Assembly: GCA_030180135.1 (NCBI GenBank)
Contig: CM058232.1
Span: 95,964,630-96,028,629 of the forward strand
Direction: 5' to 3'
DNA: 64,000 bases
Source of the DNA: Orychophragmus violaceus
Lineage: Eukaryota > Streptophyta > Magnoliopsida > Brassicales > Brassicaceae
Shown here: piece by piece, positions 32,011 to 43,036 of the stretch
Numbering within the stretch: position 1 is the first letter of the stretch
How the letters are laid out: each line of letters starts with the position of its first letter
Program-made: the position numbers and the translations under genes
The notes under the pieces: model-generated
Seen by the model: only the letters and a program-made list of their open reading frames with translations
The model's database searches: none
Told to the model about the DNA's origin: nothing

Positions 32011-34560
32011 GGCCCATCTGATGTTGATAAATGTTGCTACTGTAAAGAGTTTGGGCATTGGAAGAGAAATTGCTTTAAATTCTTGGAAGATTCACAAGAA
32101 ATGGAGAAGATGTATGGTACTTCTTCTTCAGGTATTGTGTTATTATTTCAAGTTCTACGTATGTATTGGATACTAGTTGTGGTACTGATATTTTGGAAAT
32201 ATGCAGGGCCTAAGCAACAGTAGAACGTTGAAGAAAGGACAAGTGGAACTGCGAGTCTGGTATGGAGCAATGGTTGCTACATGAGCCGTAGAGATTCTCC
32301 ACTTGTAGGAGCCTTTCAAGCTTGGTTTTGAATTAAGTAATTGCTACTATGTACCTGCTTTATGCAGAAATGTCTTTCATTTTCTTGTGAGAATTTGGAT
32401 GCTTTTCATTCTGATAAAAGGCAAGTTTTGCTCTTTTGATCTTAATGAAATATTATATGGTAGCACCCCTTTTGAAAGGGTTTTATATCTTAAACCAACA
32501 TACGCTTAAATATAACATAAATATCAAACGATTTAAGTCTGATGACTTGAACTCGATTTTTCCTCAGCATAGTCATATTGACCAAATAGAGTGAAGCGGC
32601 TTCAGAAGTTCCATAGTTATGGGCTTCAGGTTCATTTGATTGTAAATCAATTGAGACATGAATTCTGCTTGCTGGGCCAAATGACTAAGGCTTCTTTAGC
32701 AGAGCTAAAGAAAAGGGCCAGAGGCTTATTGGGCCTTACACGTACTGATGTATGTGGGCCGATGAGCATTAATGCCAGAGGAAGTCTTCAGTACTTCATT
32801 AACTTATTGATGGCATCAGTAAGTATGGCTGTGTTCTTTTGATGAGACACGAGTAGGAATCCTTTGAGGAGTTCCAAAAATGAAGTATAGAACCGATTTG
32901 ACAGAAGTATTGAGATCTTCGATTAGATCGTGGAGAAGAATACTTGTGTCAAGAATTGAGTGATCATCTAAGTGAGTGTGAAGTCATTTCACAGCTCATC
33001 TCTCCTGAAAACCTTGAACGGTGTTTCTGAGAGAATGAATCGGATCTTATTGGATATGCTCCGATTAATGATGAGTCACATGAATCTCCCATTATCCTTT
33101 TAAAATACGCTCTAAAATGAACATGTTTGCGCTAAATAAGTTTTCTATCAGAATCAGTGAAAAACACCACATTGGATGTGGACTGGGGGATTTCCAAATA
33201 TGTTTTTCTGATTAATTGGGATTGCAAGGTTTGTGTAAGGCATTTGTCAACAAACAAACTTGAACCCAAATCTGATAAGTGCTGCTTCGCTGGTTGTCCT
33301 AGGGAAACCGAGGCTTAGTACTTTTGCAACAAATCCGAGAACAAAGTTTTGTTGTTCGGAACTCTGTTTTTCCAAGAAGAACAGTGGGAGTAAAAGTACA
33401 ACTCGAAGAAATTCGAGAAACACAGGAGGCTGTTCAACCTGTTGAGGGAGAACAACGGTTGGATCTACAGAGGGCTGTAGGATCTACACCTGTGGAGCCT
33501 GAAATTCGCTGATCCTGATGGATCCGTCACTAAACCGAGGGTGATTCCTCGTGACCGATTGCCGTGATCAGTTGATCATTGAAAAGTGACGAGCCTGCGA
33601 AATTCAAAGTAGCGATGGTGAGCCCCAACTCCGAAAAACAGGCTGGGTATGCATGTTGGCTTCAACGATCTATTCATAGATTGAAGCAAACATCTTAGAG
33701 TTGGAATCTGCGTTCTGTTAAAACGGTCAAAGGTTTTGACTCGATCAGGAACGATTAGAAACCGTGCGTTTACAAGTAAACTAGTGGGAGCGTAGTTTCA
33801 ATTCTCAAACTGTATGTTTAGAACGTACTTAATCTCATAAACGACGTTCCGATACTAAAAGTCTTGTCAAGATTTGGGTCGGAAGTCAAACTTAACGATG
33901 TACATGGGAGAAGCCGCGTAAGCTCTTGGAATATGGATCCATTGAGATGGATCAGAAGAGCTAATTGAATCGTGTCAGAATCCTTATGATTATAGGGTAC
34001 TGGACAGTTCCAATATGCATGATTCCAAGAATGGCTTCACACCAAAGGTCTTATGGCAATGATCTTAGCAAGATGAAGTGTCTTGGACACTGGCTGAGCT
34101 AGTGTCTATGAGTGAGATTCCTTTTTGCTCATGCAATAGAATCCATCATGAATGCCATATTTTGCGCTCGTCTAAATGCAGCTGACGCATGAAGCATGAC
34201 GAGTAGATACCAATTTGTTCCAGTAAGTGTCACTGGACAGTTGTAAGGAATATCCCCAAGTGTTTGAGAAACACTAAGGATAGGTTCTTGTACAACTGAG
34301 AAAAAGACGAATCAGTTATGAGTAGTTAGACAGACAAAGATGACTCCCGGTTGTCACTTGGTTATGTCATTTTGCCTGTGTAACGGTACTATCTGTTGGA
34401 AAGATTTCCAAGCAGAGGACCGTAGAATAGTGCTTATTAAAGAATAGCGGTGTGGTTTGTTGGAATGGTTCCAAGCAAGAACGCCGCAGCATCTCTCACA
34501 ACCTAAGCACGAGTTGAATACTGTTGCTGTAGGTACTAGATATCTGAAGACTTGGTCTTG
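32011..34560 (+). pseudogene. Copia A pol remnant
   Basis: Scattered similarity to Copia B pol in all three frames: zinc knuckle (32032), integrase start LTRTDVCGPMSINARG (about 32730), VQLEEIRE (33390), RT box with HRLKQ (33675), RNase H end near 34500 (AAAGCACGAGTTG-like text is still legible). Many stops and deletions; clearly non-functional. Confidence 0.75.
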
Positions 34561-34928
34561 ACTCTAGTGGGAGTTAGTTTAGTTATGATGTTCAGATATA
34601 TGTGGTCATGAAAAACTGACATCAACATTATTTGACTATTGGATAATTAAACAATGGTCCCAAAATAAGTTTATGTCATATTATAGGCCATCAAGTTGAG
34701 GACTTGATCATGAAACCCTATAAGTAACAAATGACATAAATTATGATGTGTCCCTAGTCGAGGTTGTTAAAGTGGGACAATAACAACCGCGAGAGACTAG
34801 CTTGTGAGGTGACTGTTGACTAAGTCTTATGGAGTCAATGATATGAGTATCACAGTCAGTCGCATAGATATATGTTGGTGAACATATGATCGGACGTGAC
34901 CCGCTAATGAGAAGTCTCCTGGATAGTT
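34561..34928 (+). other. Copia A 3' untranslated region, part 1
   Basis: Non-coding text homologous to the region after pol in Copia B and C. It is interrupted at ATATC by the plus-strand Copia B and continues at 42606. Confidence 0.65.
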
Positions 34929-34933
34929 ATATC

Positions 34934-35574
34934 TGTTGGGAATGTCCTGAAATCTACTGTGCTATCTCTAGAAAGTATGATAAGTGTCGAGATCAGACAT
35001 AAGTCATAAATACTGGGTGGTCATGATGACTTGCTAGAGCCCGCTCTTGATCTATAAGTTAAGTACTTATTACCAGTATTGTATGATCCCAAAGGGTCAC
35101 ACACCATAGCTAACGGGAAAGTTTAAAAGGAATTAATACAGTAAGATGCAAGACATTTACTGTATTTGTACAGAGAATTGGGCCAGACAAAATACAGTCT
35201 TTTGTCTGATTTGGGTCTTGGGCCCAAAAGCCTAATAGGCCATTAGTTTAATTACTTGGGCCCATATAAGGGAAGAGGGGGCGCCAGTTAGCCTAAGCTT
35301 CTGCGATTATTAGGTCTGGCCGTCCTCCTCTCTCTCTGTTGTTCCAGCTTGGTCTAGCAGCCTGATCCAGTAGCTTGTAAGCGTGTGGATACCTAGGAGG
35401 AGCCGGTAATCATCAGCTCTCAGTGATCTCTTCATTCCCTTGATCAATCCGCTGCAATCATAAGGTAATGATCCTGATATGTTTATGATTCAACTGCAAA
35501 TCACCTAGATCCTAGTTGATTATGTGATAGGTTGTAATCTGATAATTGAACCTATGAACAAACATAATCCTTCA
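34934..35574 (+). repeat. 5' LTR of Copia B plus copy
   Basis: 641 bp from TGTTGGGAATG to TAATCCTTCA. A TATA element CATATAAGG at 35273-35281 is preceded by ACTTGGGCC. Transcription would start about 30 bp further on. Confidence 0.93.
35271..35281 (+). promoter_or_regulatory. TATA box of the Copia B plus-copy LTR
   Basis: CCCATATAAGG, conserved in both Copia B LTR pairs. Its position in the middle of the LTR fits the U3/R boundary. Confidence 0.6.
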
Positions 35575-35575
35575 G

Positions 35576-35588
35576 TGGTATCAGAGCC
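35576..35588 (+). other. Primer-binding site of Copia B plus copy
   Basis: TGGTATCAGAGCC one base after the LTR, complementary to initiator methionine tRNA. Confidence 0.85.
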
Positions 35589-35703
35589 TAGGTTGTTAGG
35601 TTTTTTGCTGTTTGGATCATATTTAGGTTGTTTTAAATGTTTAGAATCGAATTTGTGTTAAGAAATTTGATTAGAAAACTTGAAAACCTAATATGTAAAT
35701 CGC

Positions 35704-36153
35704 ATGAACCGATTGAAACCCATCGGTATGCGAAGCGGACGCCCGTATCGATCGACGAGGGAGCGTGATATCGATCGATATCAATCGGATCGATTGCTTC
35801 TCGCTGTCCCGATGACCCGATCGCAACGAGCTGATGCACGCAAGTATCGATCGACGAGGGAGCGTGATATCGATCGATATCGATCGGATCGATTGCTTCT
35901 CGCTGTCCCGATGACCCGATCGCAACGAGCTGATGCGCCTGTCCCGATCGTATCGCGCGAGGTCCCGAAAGCGAGCTTGGCTCGTCTTCTCGATCCGGCG
36001 ATGCGTGATCCGGCTGGCGAGACTTACGTTCCGCGAGTAGTCATTCGGTTAAGCCGAGCCTCGCGGTTCGTCCCACCTAACCCGAGACGCGAACCAATCG
36101 TGCCATTGGGCCATTGCGGTTCGTCGTTGGTTTTGCCTTATCCCGCAAGTTAG
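35704..36153 (+). CDS. Possible leader ORF of Copia B (Arg-rich, 33-residue repeat)
   Basis: 149 codons between PBS and gag. The protein is very rich in Arg, Asp and Ser and contains two near-identical 33-residue units beginning RSTRERDIDRY, encoded by the 99-bp DNA repeat. The minus-strand copy encodes a 99-residue version with about one and a half units. No known domain, membrane segment or signal peptide. The palindromic DNA could by chance give such an ORF; conservation of the frame through repeat expansion is the only argument for coding. Confidence 0.25.
   Translation: MNRLKPIGMRSGRPYRSTRERDIDRYQSDRLLLAVPMTRSQRADARKYRSTRERDIDRYRSDRLLLAVPMTRSQRADAPVPIVSREVPKASLARLLDPAMRDPAGETYVPRVVIRLSRASRFVPPNPRREPIVPLGHCGSSLVLPYPAS
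35746..35936. repeat. Tandem 99-bp repeat with CGATCG palindromes in the Copia B plus leader
   Basis: Two units start at 35746 and 35845 with TATCGATCGACGAGGGAGCG. Each has a pair of CGATCG centres 23 bp apart (35751.5/35774.5 and 35850.5/35873.5). The unit length of 99 bp is a multiple of three. The minus-strand copy has one full unit plus a diverged second pair. Confidence 0.85.
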
Positions 36154-37165
36154 GTCAAAATCAGCTAAAATTGATTGGTTAGACCAATCTATTTCTTCCT
36201 GATTTTGGACTTAACCGAACCGATCCAATTTAATTGGTGCTTCAAGCGGTTAACCAAATCGCGGTTTGCTGGAAATTATTTAATACAATTGGTATTATTT
36301 AATTTCTGGTTAAACCGGATTTAAATTCAAAAATTGAATTTTAACCTAAACCGAAGGCTGGTCTAAGTTTGATTTGGTTGGACCAAATAATTTAGAGCTG
36401 GTCTGGTTTAGTAAATAACCAGTTGGATTTAGTAGTTAATTTGGTCTTGGACCAGAATTAATGAACCGACTCGGTTATGTCAAATTATTGGGCCAATTGG
36501 AATTATGTGGTCTTGGGCCAAGAATTGGGCCTATAATTTGTGACCCAACCGAAAACTTTAATAAAATATTAAATTAGAAATTTCTATTTTTAGCATGTTT
36601 CTAGATTTAGAAAGTTTCTAAAATAAGTAAGTTTCCCAAAATAGTAATCTTCTATTTTTGGAAAGAAAACCTAAAATCCTCAAAACCAATATCAAGCTTG
36701 GATGTCTTGCCCAATCTTGTCAGCTACTTAACGCTTATTCAATTACAGATATGGCTTACAGTGTGAGGTGTCTGTTTTTGCGTAAGTAAAGTAGTATATA
36801 GTCACTAATTTCATTGGGAGTCCCAGACTTTAGTGATTATTTGGCTGTAAGAGATTGGTTTCCTTGACTGGGCCATCGGGAGTCCCGGGCCTTGAGACAT
36901 CTGGTGAATTGGGCCTTGGGCCCAATCCACAACCGAGAGTTATATAGATATAACTAGCTGTGTGCATGCTTACCAAGTAAAGCTAATTCCGGGTGACGAC
37001 CAGTGGCCCACTTTGGTTTTAGTTGAACATGGGTCTCGGAATCATTGCATTCTTATGAGGTTAAACAAAGAAATTTTGAATGCAATGCGAGTTTTCTTAT
37101 AAGTTTTTAAGATTACTCTTTTATGAACTAAATAACTAAAACTCTATTGTCTCATAATTTCAGCT
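36154..37165 (+). other. Rest of the Copia B plus leader
   Basis: Non-coding, AT-rich with words such as AACCGGATTTAAATT and GGCCCAAT. Mirrors the leader of the minus copy. No further ORF is supported. Confidence 0.6.
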
Positions 37166-40100
37166 ATGTCAAGCACAACAACACAAAACACTTTCTCGAT
37201 CCGGTCTGCCCTTGAGAAGGACAAACTGAACGGATCAAACTTCCTGAACTGGTCCAGGAACCTGAGACTTGTGCTCAGGCAGGAGAAGAAGGTTTATGTC
37301 CTTGAAAGAGTTCTCCCCCCTAGACCTGCGAATAATGCCACACAAGCTGTGAAGAATGCTTGGGATACACATTCTTCAGATGCAAATGACGTGGTTTGCC
37401 TAATGTTGGCGACAATGGCTCCCGATCTGCAGATTCAGTGGGAAGGCCTGACTTGTCCCATGGAACTGATGGCAAACCTGAAAGCGTTGTTTCAGGAGCA
37501 GGCTCGTACAGAGAGATTCCAAACTGTTAAGAATCTCTTGGACTGTAAAATGGCTAAGGATGCAGCAGTGAGTCCACATGTTCTGAAAATGATGGGTTAT
37601 CTCGATCATTTGACTAGACTCGACTGTCCTATAAGCCAAGAGCTTGCTTGTGATATCGTTCTGCAGTCTCTTACTCCTGCATATGACCAGTTCGTCTTGA
37701 ACTATAATATGCATGGGTTGACAAAGACTTTGCCTGAGCTACATGGTATGCTCAAGACTGCAGAACCTAATCTGAAGAAGGCCAAGGACCCGTCTGTACT
37801 CATGGTGCAGAAGGGCAAGGGTTTCAAGAAATCCGCTGCAGACAAGGGAAAGGGCAAGACTGTCCACAACGAAAAGGCCAAACCCAAGTCCATGTCTAAA
37901 GCTGGGCCTTCTGATATCTGCCACTTTTGCAAAGAGGCAGGGCATTATCGCAGGGACTGTAAGAAATACCAGGAAAGTCTGAAGGAGAAGAAGAAGTCCT
38001 TCGCGACTACTGCTTCAGGTATTTTTGTTATTGAAGTAAATACTACTACTTCTGATAATACCACTTGGGTATTAGATACTGGATGTGGGGCTCATATTTG
38101 TACTAATGTGCAGGCGCTCAGCAACAGTAGAAGGTTGAAGCAAGGGCAAGTAGAGTTGCGGGTTGGCAATGGAGCGAAGGTTCCAGCACTGGCCGTTGGC
38201 ACTTACTTGTTATCTTTACCTTCTGGATTGATTTTAGAACTTGAGAATTGTTATTTTGTACCTGCTATAAGCAGAAATATCATTTCAGTTTCATTATTGG
38301 ATTTACAAGGATTTGATTTTTCTATTAAGAATAAATTGTGTTCCTTTAATCTCAATGATATGTTCTATGGTTGTGCCCCTCTTATGAATGGGCTGTACAT
38401 GCTGGATCAATCTACTCCAGTATATAACATTAATACAAAACGGTTCAAATCTAACGAAGAAAATGAAACGTTTCTCTGGCATTGTCGTTTGGGGCACATT
38501 AGTGAGAAACGCGTCAAGAGGCTCCATTCAAATGGACTCTTGGGCTCATTTGACTTTGAGTCTTGTGAGCAATGCGAATCTTGCCTAATGGGCAAAATGA
38601 CACGGGCCCCTTTTAATAAACCCACAGAAAGGGCCAGTGAACTATTGGGCCTGATACATACTGACGTGTGTGGCCCAATGTCCACAAATGCTAGAGGAAA
38701 CTATCAGTACTTCATTACATTCACTGATGATTTCAGTAGATATGGATATGTCTACTTGATGAAACATAAGTCGGAAACCTTTGACAAGTTCAAAGAATTC
38801 CAGAATGAAGTACAGAACCAGCTTGGTAAAAGTATTAAGGCTCTTAGGTCGGACCGAGGAGGAGAATACTTGAGCCAGGAATTCCGTGATCATCTGAGTG
38901 AGTGTGGGATCATCTCCCAACTCACACCTCCTGGAACACCTCAGTGGAATGGTGTGTCTGAGAGAAGGAATCGGACATTGTTAGATATGGTCCGATCCAT
39001 GATGAGTCACACAGACCTTCCTATATCCCTTTGGGGATATGCTTTGCTGACCGCAACGTTCACACTGAACAGAGTGCCATCAAAAGCAGTAGCCCAGACA
39101 CCATATGAATTATGGACTGGAAAGGCTCCAGTAATGTCTTTTATCAGAATTTGGGGTTGTGAAGCCTATGTCAAAAGATTAATCTCAGACAAGCTTACAC
39201 CAAAATCTGACAAGTGCTACTTCATTGGTTATCCTAGGGATACCAAGGCTTATTACTTCTATCTGCGATCCGAGAACAAGATCTTTGTTGCTCGGGATTG
39301 TACTTTTCTTGAGAGGGAATTTCTCTCTAAGAAAGATAGTGGGAGTAAGGTACAACTTGATGAAATTCAAGAAGGACAGGAACCTGTTCAACCTAATGAG
39401 AAAGAACAGCAGGATGAATTACATGAAGTTGTAATAGAACCTGAACCTGAAGTACCTGAAGTTCGAAGATCCGGAAGGATCCGTCACGAACCCGATAGAT
39501 ATCAGGGATTCCTCGTGACTAATTGCCATGATCTTTTGATCACTGACGGTGATGAACCCTCGAACTTTGCAGAAGCCATGATAGGCCCTGACTCCTTAAA
39601 GTGGCATGAAGCCACTGAATCCGAGATGGACTCCATGTCTGTCAACCGAGTGTTTTCACTGGTTGACTTACCCACTGGTGCTAAAGCCATCGAGTGTAAA
39701 TGGATCTTCAAGAAGAAGATTGACATGGATGGAAATGTCCAGATTTACAAGGCCAGGTTTGTGGCAAAAGGTTTCAAACAAATTCATGGTATAGACTATG
39801 ATGAAACCTATTCACCAGTGGCCATGATGAAATCAATTCGGATTCTCCTAGCAACTGCCGCTTATTATGATTATGAGATTTGGCAGATGGATGTGAAAAC
39901 CGCCTTCCTGAATGGAATTTTGGAGGAGGATGTGTATATGACACAGCCTGACGGTTACATTGATCCTAAGAATGCTGGGAAAGTTTGCAAACTTCATAAA
40001 TCCATTTATGGATTGAAGCAAGCATCCAGGAGTTGGAATCTTCGTTTTGATGAGGCAATAAAGAATTTTGACTTCATCAGAAACAAGGAAGAACAATGTG

Positions 40101-41128
40101 TGTATAAGAAAACTAGTGGGAGCAAAGTGGCGTTTCTTATCCTATATGTCGATGACACATTGCTTCTTGGGAATGATATTCCAATGCTAAAGTCTGTTAA
40201 AGACTGGCTGGGAAGTTGTTTTTCCATGAAGGACATGGGTGAAGCCGCGTATGTTCTTGGAATTCGAATCTTTAGAGACAGATCTAAAAGGCTGGTTGGA
40301 CTTTGTCAAGATTCTTATATAGACAAAGTCCTGCATCGATTCGGAATGGATAAATCCAAGAAGGGATTCACGCCAATGATACATGGTGCTACACTAAGCA
40401 AGACTCAGTGTCCTAAAACACCTGATGAGCTTAAGCACATGAGTAGGATACCTTATGCTTCGGCTATAGGATCTATCATGTATGCCATGATCTGTACTCG
40501 TCCTGATGTTGCTTATGCACTAAGCATGACGAGTAGGTACCAGTCTAATCCAGGTGAGAATCACTGGATTGCCGTAAAGAATATCCTGAAGTATTTGAGG
40601 AATACTAAGGATAAGTTCTTGGTTTACGGAGGAAGTGAAGTGCTTGAAATGAGTGGATTCACGGATGCAAGTTTTCAGACAGATAAAGATGATTTCCGGT
40701 CACAGTCTGGTTACATCTTCTGTCTGAATGGCGGTGCAGTAAGCTGGAAGAGCTCCAAGCAGAGCACCGTGGCAGATTCCACAACTGAAGCTGAATACAT
40801 CGCTGCTTCAGAAGCTGCGAAGGAAGGAGTTTGGATAAGGAACTTCATGATTGAACTCGGTGTATTCCCAAATGCCACTGAGCCTCTAACACTGTATTGT
40901 GACAACAATGGTGCAATTGCTCAAGCTAAGGAACCGAGACATCATCAGAAATCAAAACATATTATGAGAAGGTATCACCTGATTCGTGATATAGTGAATA
41001 GAAGTGAAGTCATGGTCAGCAGAGTTCCCACTGATGAGAACGTGGCTGACCCGTTGACAAAGCCACTCCCGAAACCTAAGCACGAGTTGCATACTGCTGC
41101 TGTAGGAATTAGAGATATTCAAATGTAA
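37166..41128 (+). CDS. Copia B gag-pol polyprotein, intact
   Basis: 1320 codons in one frame. Gag occupies about residues 1-250 (RSALEKDKLNGSNFLNW near the start); CCHC knuckle CHFCKEAGHYRRDC at about 251-264; aspartic protease VLDTGCGAH at about 302; GAG-pre-integrase with WHCRLGHIS and CEQCESCLMGK; integrase with the D, D, E residues in HTDVCGP (about 498), SDRGGEY (561) and GVSERRN (598); RT with YSPVAMMKSIR and the catalytic YVDDTLLLGND at about 993; RNase H with STTEAEYIAASEA near 1200. The protein is cleaved by its own protease, packages the RNA and makes and inserts the cDNA. It is the most likely source of enzymes for Copia A and C and the damaged minus-strand copy, which share gag and terminal sequences. 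Lineage within Copia is not assigned. Confidence 0.96.
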   Translation: MSSTTTQNTFSIRSALEKDKLNGSNFLNWSRNLRLVLRQEKKVYVLERVLPPRPANNATQAVKNAWDTHSSDANDVVCLMLATMAPDLQIQWEGLTCPMELMANLKALFQEQARTERFQTVKNLLDCKMAKDAAVSPHVLKMMGYLDHLTRLDCPISQELACDIVLQSLTPAYDQFVLNYNMHGLTKTLPELHGMLKTAEPNLKKAKDPSVLMVQKGKGFKKSAADKGKGKTVHNEKAKPKSMSKAGPSDICHFCKEAGHYRRDCKKYQESLKEKKKSFATTASGIFVIEVNTTTSDNTTWVLDTGCGAHICTNVQALSNSRRLKQGQVELRVGNGAKVPALAVGTYLLSLPSGLILELENCYFVPAISRNIISVSLLDLQGFDFSIKNKLCSFNLNDMFYGCAPLMNGLYMLDQSTPVYNINTKRFKSNEENETFLWHCRLGHISEKRVKRLHSNGLLGSFDFESCEQCESCLMGKMTRAPFNKPTERASELLGLIHTDVCGPMSTNARGNYQYFITFTDDFSRYGYVYLMKHKSETFDKFKEFQNEVQNQLGKSIKALRSDRGGEYLSQEFRDHLSECGIISQLTPPGTPQWNGVSERRNRTLLDMVRSMMSHTDLPISLWGYALLTATFTLNRVPSKAVAQTPYELWTGKAPVMSFIRIWGCEAYVKRLISDKLTPKSDKCYFIGYPRDTKAYYFYLRSENKIFVARDCTFLEREFLSKKDSGSKVQLDEIQEGQEPVQPNEKEQQDELHEVVIEPEPEVPEVRRSGRIRHEPDRYQGFLVTNCHDLLITDGDEPSNFAEAMIGPDSLKWHEATESEMDSMSVNRVFSLVDLPTGAKAIECKWIFKKKIDMDGNVQIYKARFVAKGFKQIHGIDYDETYSPVAMMKSIRILLATAAYYDYEIWQMDVKTAFLNGILEEDVYMTQPDGYIDPKNAGKVCKLHKSIYGLKQASRSWNLRFDEAIKNFDFIRNKEEQCVYKKTSGSKVAFLILYVDDTLLLGNDIPMLKSVKDWLGSCFSMKDMGEAAYVLGIRIFRDRSKRLVGLCQDSYIDKVLHRFGMDKSKKGFTPMIHGATLSKTQCPKTPDELKHMSRIPYASAIGSIMYAMICTRPDVAYALSMTSRYQSNPGENHWIAVKNILKYLRNTKDKFLVYGGSEVLEMSGFTDASFQTDKDDFRSQSGYIFCLNGGAVSWKSSKQSTVADSTTEAEYIAASEAAKEGVWIRNFMIELGVFPNATEPLTLYCDNNGAIAQAKEPRHHQKSKHIMRRYHLIRDIVNRSEVMVSRVPTDENVADPLTKPLPKPKHELHTAAVGIRDIQM

Positions 41129-41959
41129 TCTCTTTTTGAGTGGGAGTTATGAGGGCTTTATTTTAGTTATTTTGATTGGTTCATGTAAACATTTTAATGT
41201 TAATGAAATTTTATTTCTGGATTATTTTTAACTGTGATATAAAATAATCGTTCCAAAATGATTCATGTCGTAATATATGGGCCATCGAAGTACATGAGAA
41301 AGACTTGATCATGAAACCCCATATTTAACGAAATGACATAAATCATAGTGTCCATAGTCGAAGGTTGTTAAAATTGGAACACCAACAACCACTTGAGACT
41401 AGAGTGTGTTGAGACTTATGACCAAGTTTCATGGGTCATGGATGCGCGGCATCAAAGTCAACACATAGGTATATGTAGGGAGCATATGACCAGACATGGC
41501 CCGCTGATGAGAACTCTACAAGATATTGATATCTTTGTCATAAAAGGTTCTCATTTACGACTATAGAGTATAGTCCTTAGACCTGAGTTCGCATGCATGT
41601 GGCTGCACATGGATTGATGCGCTTTGATCATTGTCTAACGCTGTTTCGTAACTGGGAGCTATAAGGACCTTGGTTGGGTGTATTATAAAGTGTGTAGTTC
41701 ATAGTGATGGAACAAGATGGGATTTTTCCCTGCCGTTTAACGGAGGTAATATCTCTAGGCCAATCGGAGACTTGATAGCTGGTAAGAGAGTGGCCACTCC
41801 CAAACGGACTTGCCCAAGTCGTTTGAATTGTCAGTATCAAATCTGGTCCGATGAACATGGTCTGGCTATATAAGGATGACACGCATCTTGCCTTATGCCA
41901 GATCGAGATATTGAGACAAAAGGATTAGGAAATGTAGGATTCCAGTACAAGTGGGAGAT
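41129..41959 (+). other. Copia B 3' untranslated region and polypurine tract
   Basis: 830 bp without a credible ORF. Conserved in Copia A (42606-43036) and Copia C (54917-55711). A perfect hairpin, GACTATA-GAG-TATAGTC, is at 41559-41575. It ends in CAAGTGGGAGAT (41948-41959), the polypurine tract. Confidence 0.75.
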
Positions 41960-42600
41960 TGTTGGGAATGTCCTGAAATCTACTGTGCTATCTCTAGAAA
42001 GTATGATAAGTGTCGAGATCAGACATAAGTCATAAATACTGGGTGGTCATGATGACTTGCTAGAGCCCGCTCTTGATCTATAAGTTAAGTAATTATTACC
42101 AATATTGTATGATCCCAAAGGGTCACACACCATAGCTAACGGGAAAGTTTAAAAGGAATTAATACAGTAAGATGCAAGACATTTACTGTATTTGTACAGA
42201 GAATTGGGCCAGACAAAATACAGTCTTTTGTCTGATTTGGGTCTTGGGCCCAAAAGCCTAATAGGCCATTAGTTTAATTACTTGGGCCCATATAAGGGAA
42301 GAGGGGGCGCCAGTTAGCCTAAGCTTCTGCGATTTTTAGGTCTGGCCGTCCTCCTCTCTCTCTGTTGTTCCAGCTTGGTCTAGCAGCCTGATCCAGTAGC
42401 TTGTAAGCGTGTGGATACCTAGGAGGAGCCGGTAATCATCAGCTCTCAGTGATCTCTTCATTCCCTTGATCAATCCGCTGCAATCATAAGGTAATGATCC
42501 TGATCTGTTTATGATTCAACTGCAAATTACCTAGATCCTAGTTGATTATGTGATAGGTTGTAATCTGATAATTGAACCTATGAACAAACATAATCCTTCA
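41960..42600 (+). repeat. 3' LTR of Copia B plus copy
   Basis: 641 bp, about five mismatches from the 5' LTR (for example AAGTAATTATTACC against AAGTACTTATTACC). Ends TTCA, followed by ATATC. Confidence 0.93.
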
Positions 42601-42605
42601 ATATC

Positions 42606-43036
42606 TGTGTCATGAGAGGTTCTCATTACGACTATAGAGTATAGTCCTTAGACCTGAGTTCATCATTCTTTCTTGCATATGAATTGATACACTTTGACTT
42701 TGTCAAACGTCGACCCGTAACTGGCGACTATAACGGTACTGTTCAAGTATATCATGAAGTGTGCGTTGAAATAGGGATGGAACAAGATGGGATTTGTCCC
42801 TCCTGAATAACAGGAGATAAATATCTCACGACCTATCAAAGATTTTATGCTGAGAAAATGTGTGGCCGCACTCAAACGAACTGTAGTTCAGTTGTTTGTC
42901 ATGTTCAGTATAGATCAGGAGTTCGATAAATACGATGTTGGCATAATAAGGATGACACCAATCTTGCCTTATGCCAAATCGAGATATAGAGACAAAAGGA
43001 TTATAGGAATTGATGATTCCAGTACAAGTGGGAGAT
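42606..43036 (+). other. Copia A 3' untranslated region, part 2
   Basis: Continues from 34928 after the insertion. The conserved hairpin GACTATA-GAG-TATAGTC is at 42630-42646 and the polypurine tract AAGTGGGAGAT at 43026-43036, directly before the 3' LTR. Confidence 0.75.

Larger units (their letters stand above)
34934..42600 (+). mobile_element. Copia B, plus-strand copy with intact gag-pol
   Basis: 7667 bp flanked by ATATC (34929-34933 and 42601-42605), inserted in the 3' region of Copia A. LTRs are 34934-35574 and 41960-42600, 641 bp each with about five mismatches. PBS, a 1.6-kb leader, one open gag-pol frame of 1320 codons and a polypurine tract are all present. Nothing visible prevents it from being autonomous. 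It is the inverted partner of 22182-29699. Confidence 0.95.

Noticed and set aside
35704..36153. Functional virulence-like or regulatory protein encoded by the Copia B leader
   Set aside because: Kept only as a low-confidence ORF: its sequence is dictated by the palindromic repeat and no family match is apparent.
37400..40908. Many minus-strand ORFs inside the intact Copia B gag-pol (for example 37400-37714, 40711-40908)
   Set aside because: Shadow frames of gag-pol; the same frames appear on the plus strand of the other copy because the DNA is near-identical.
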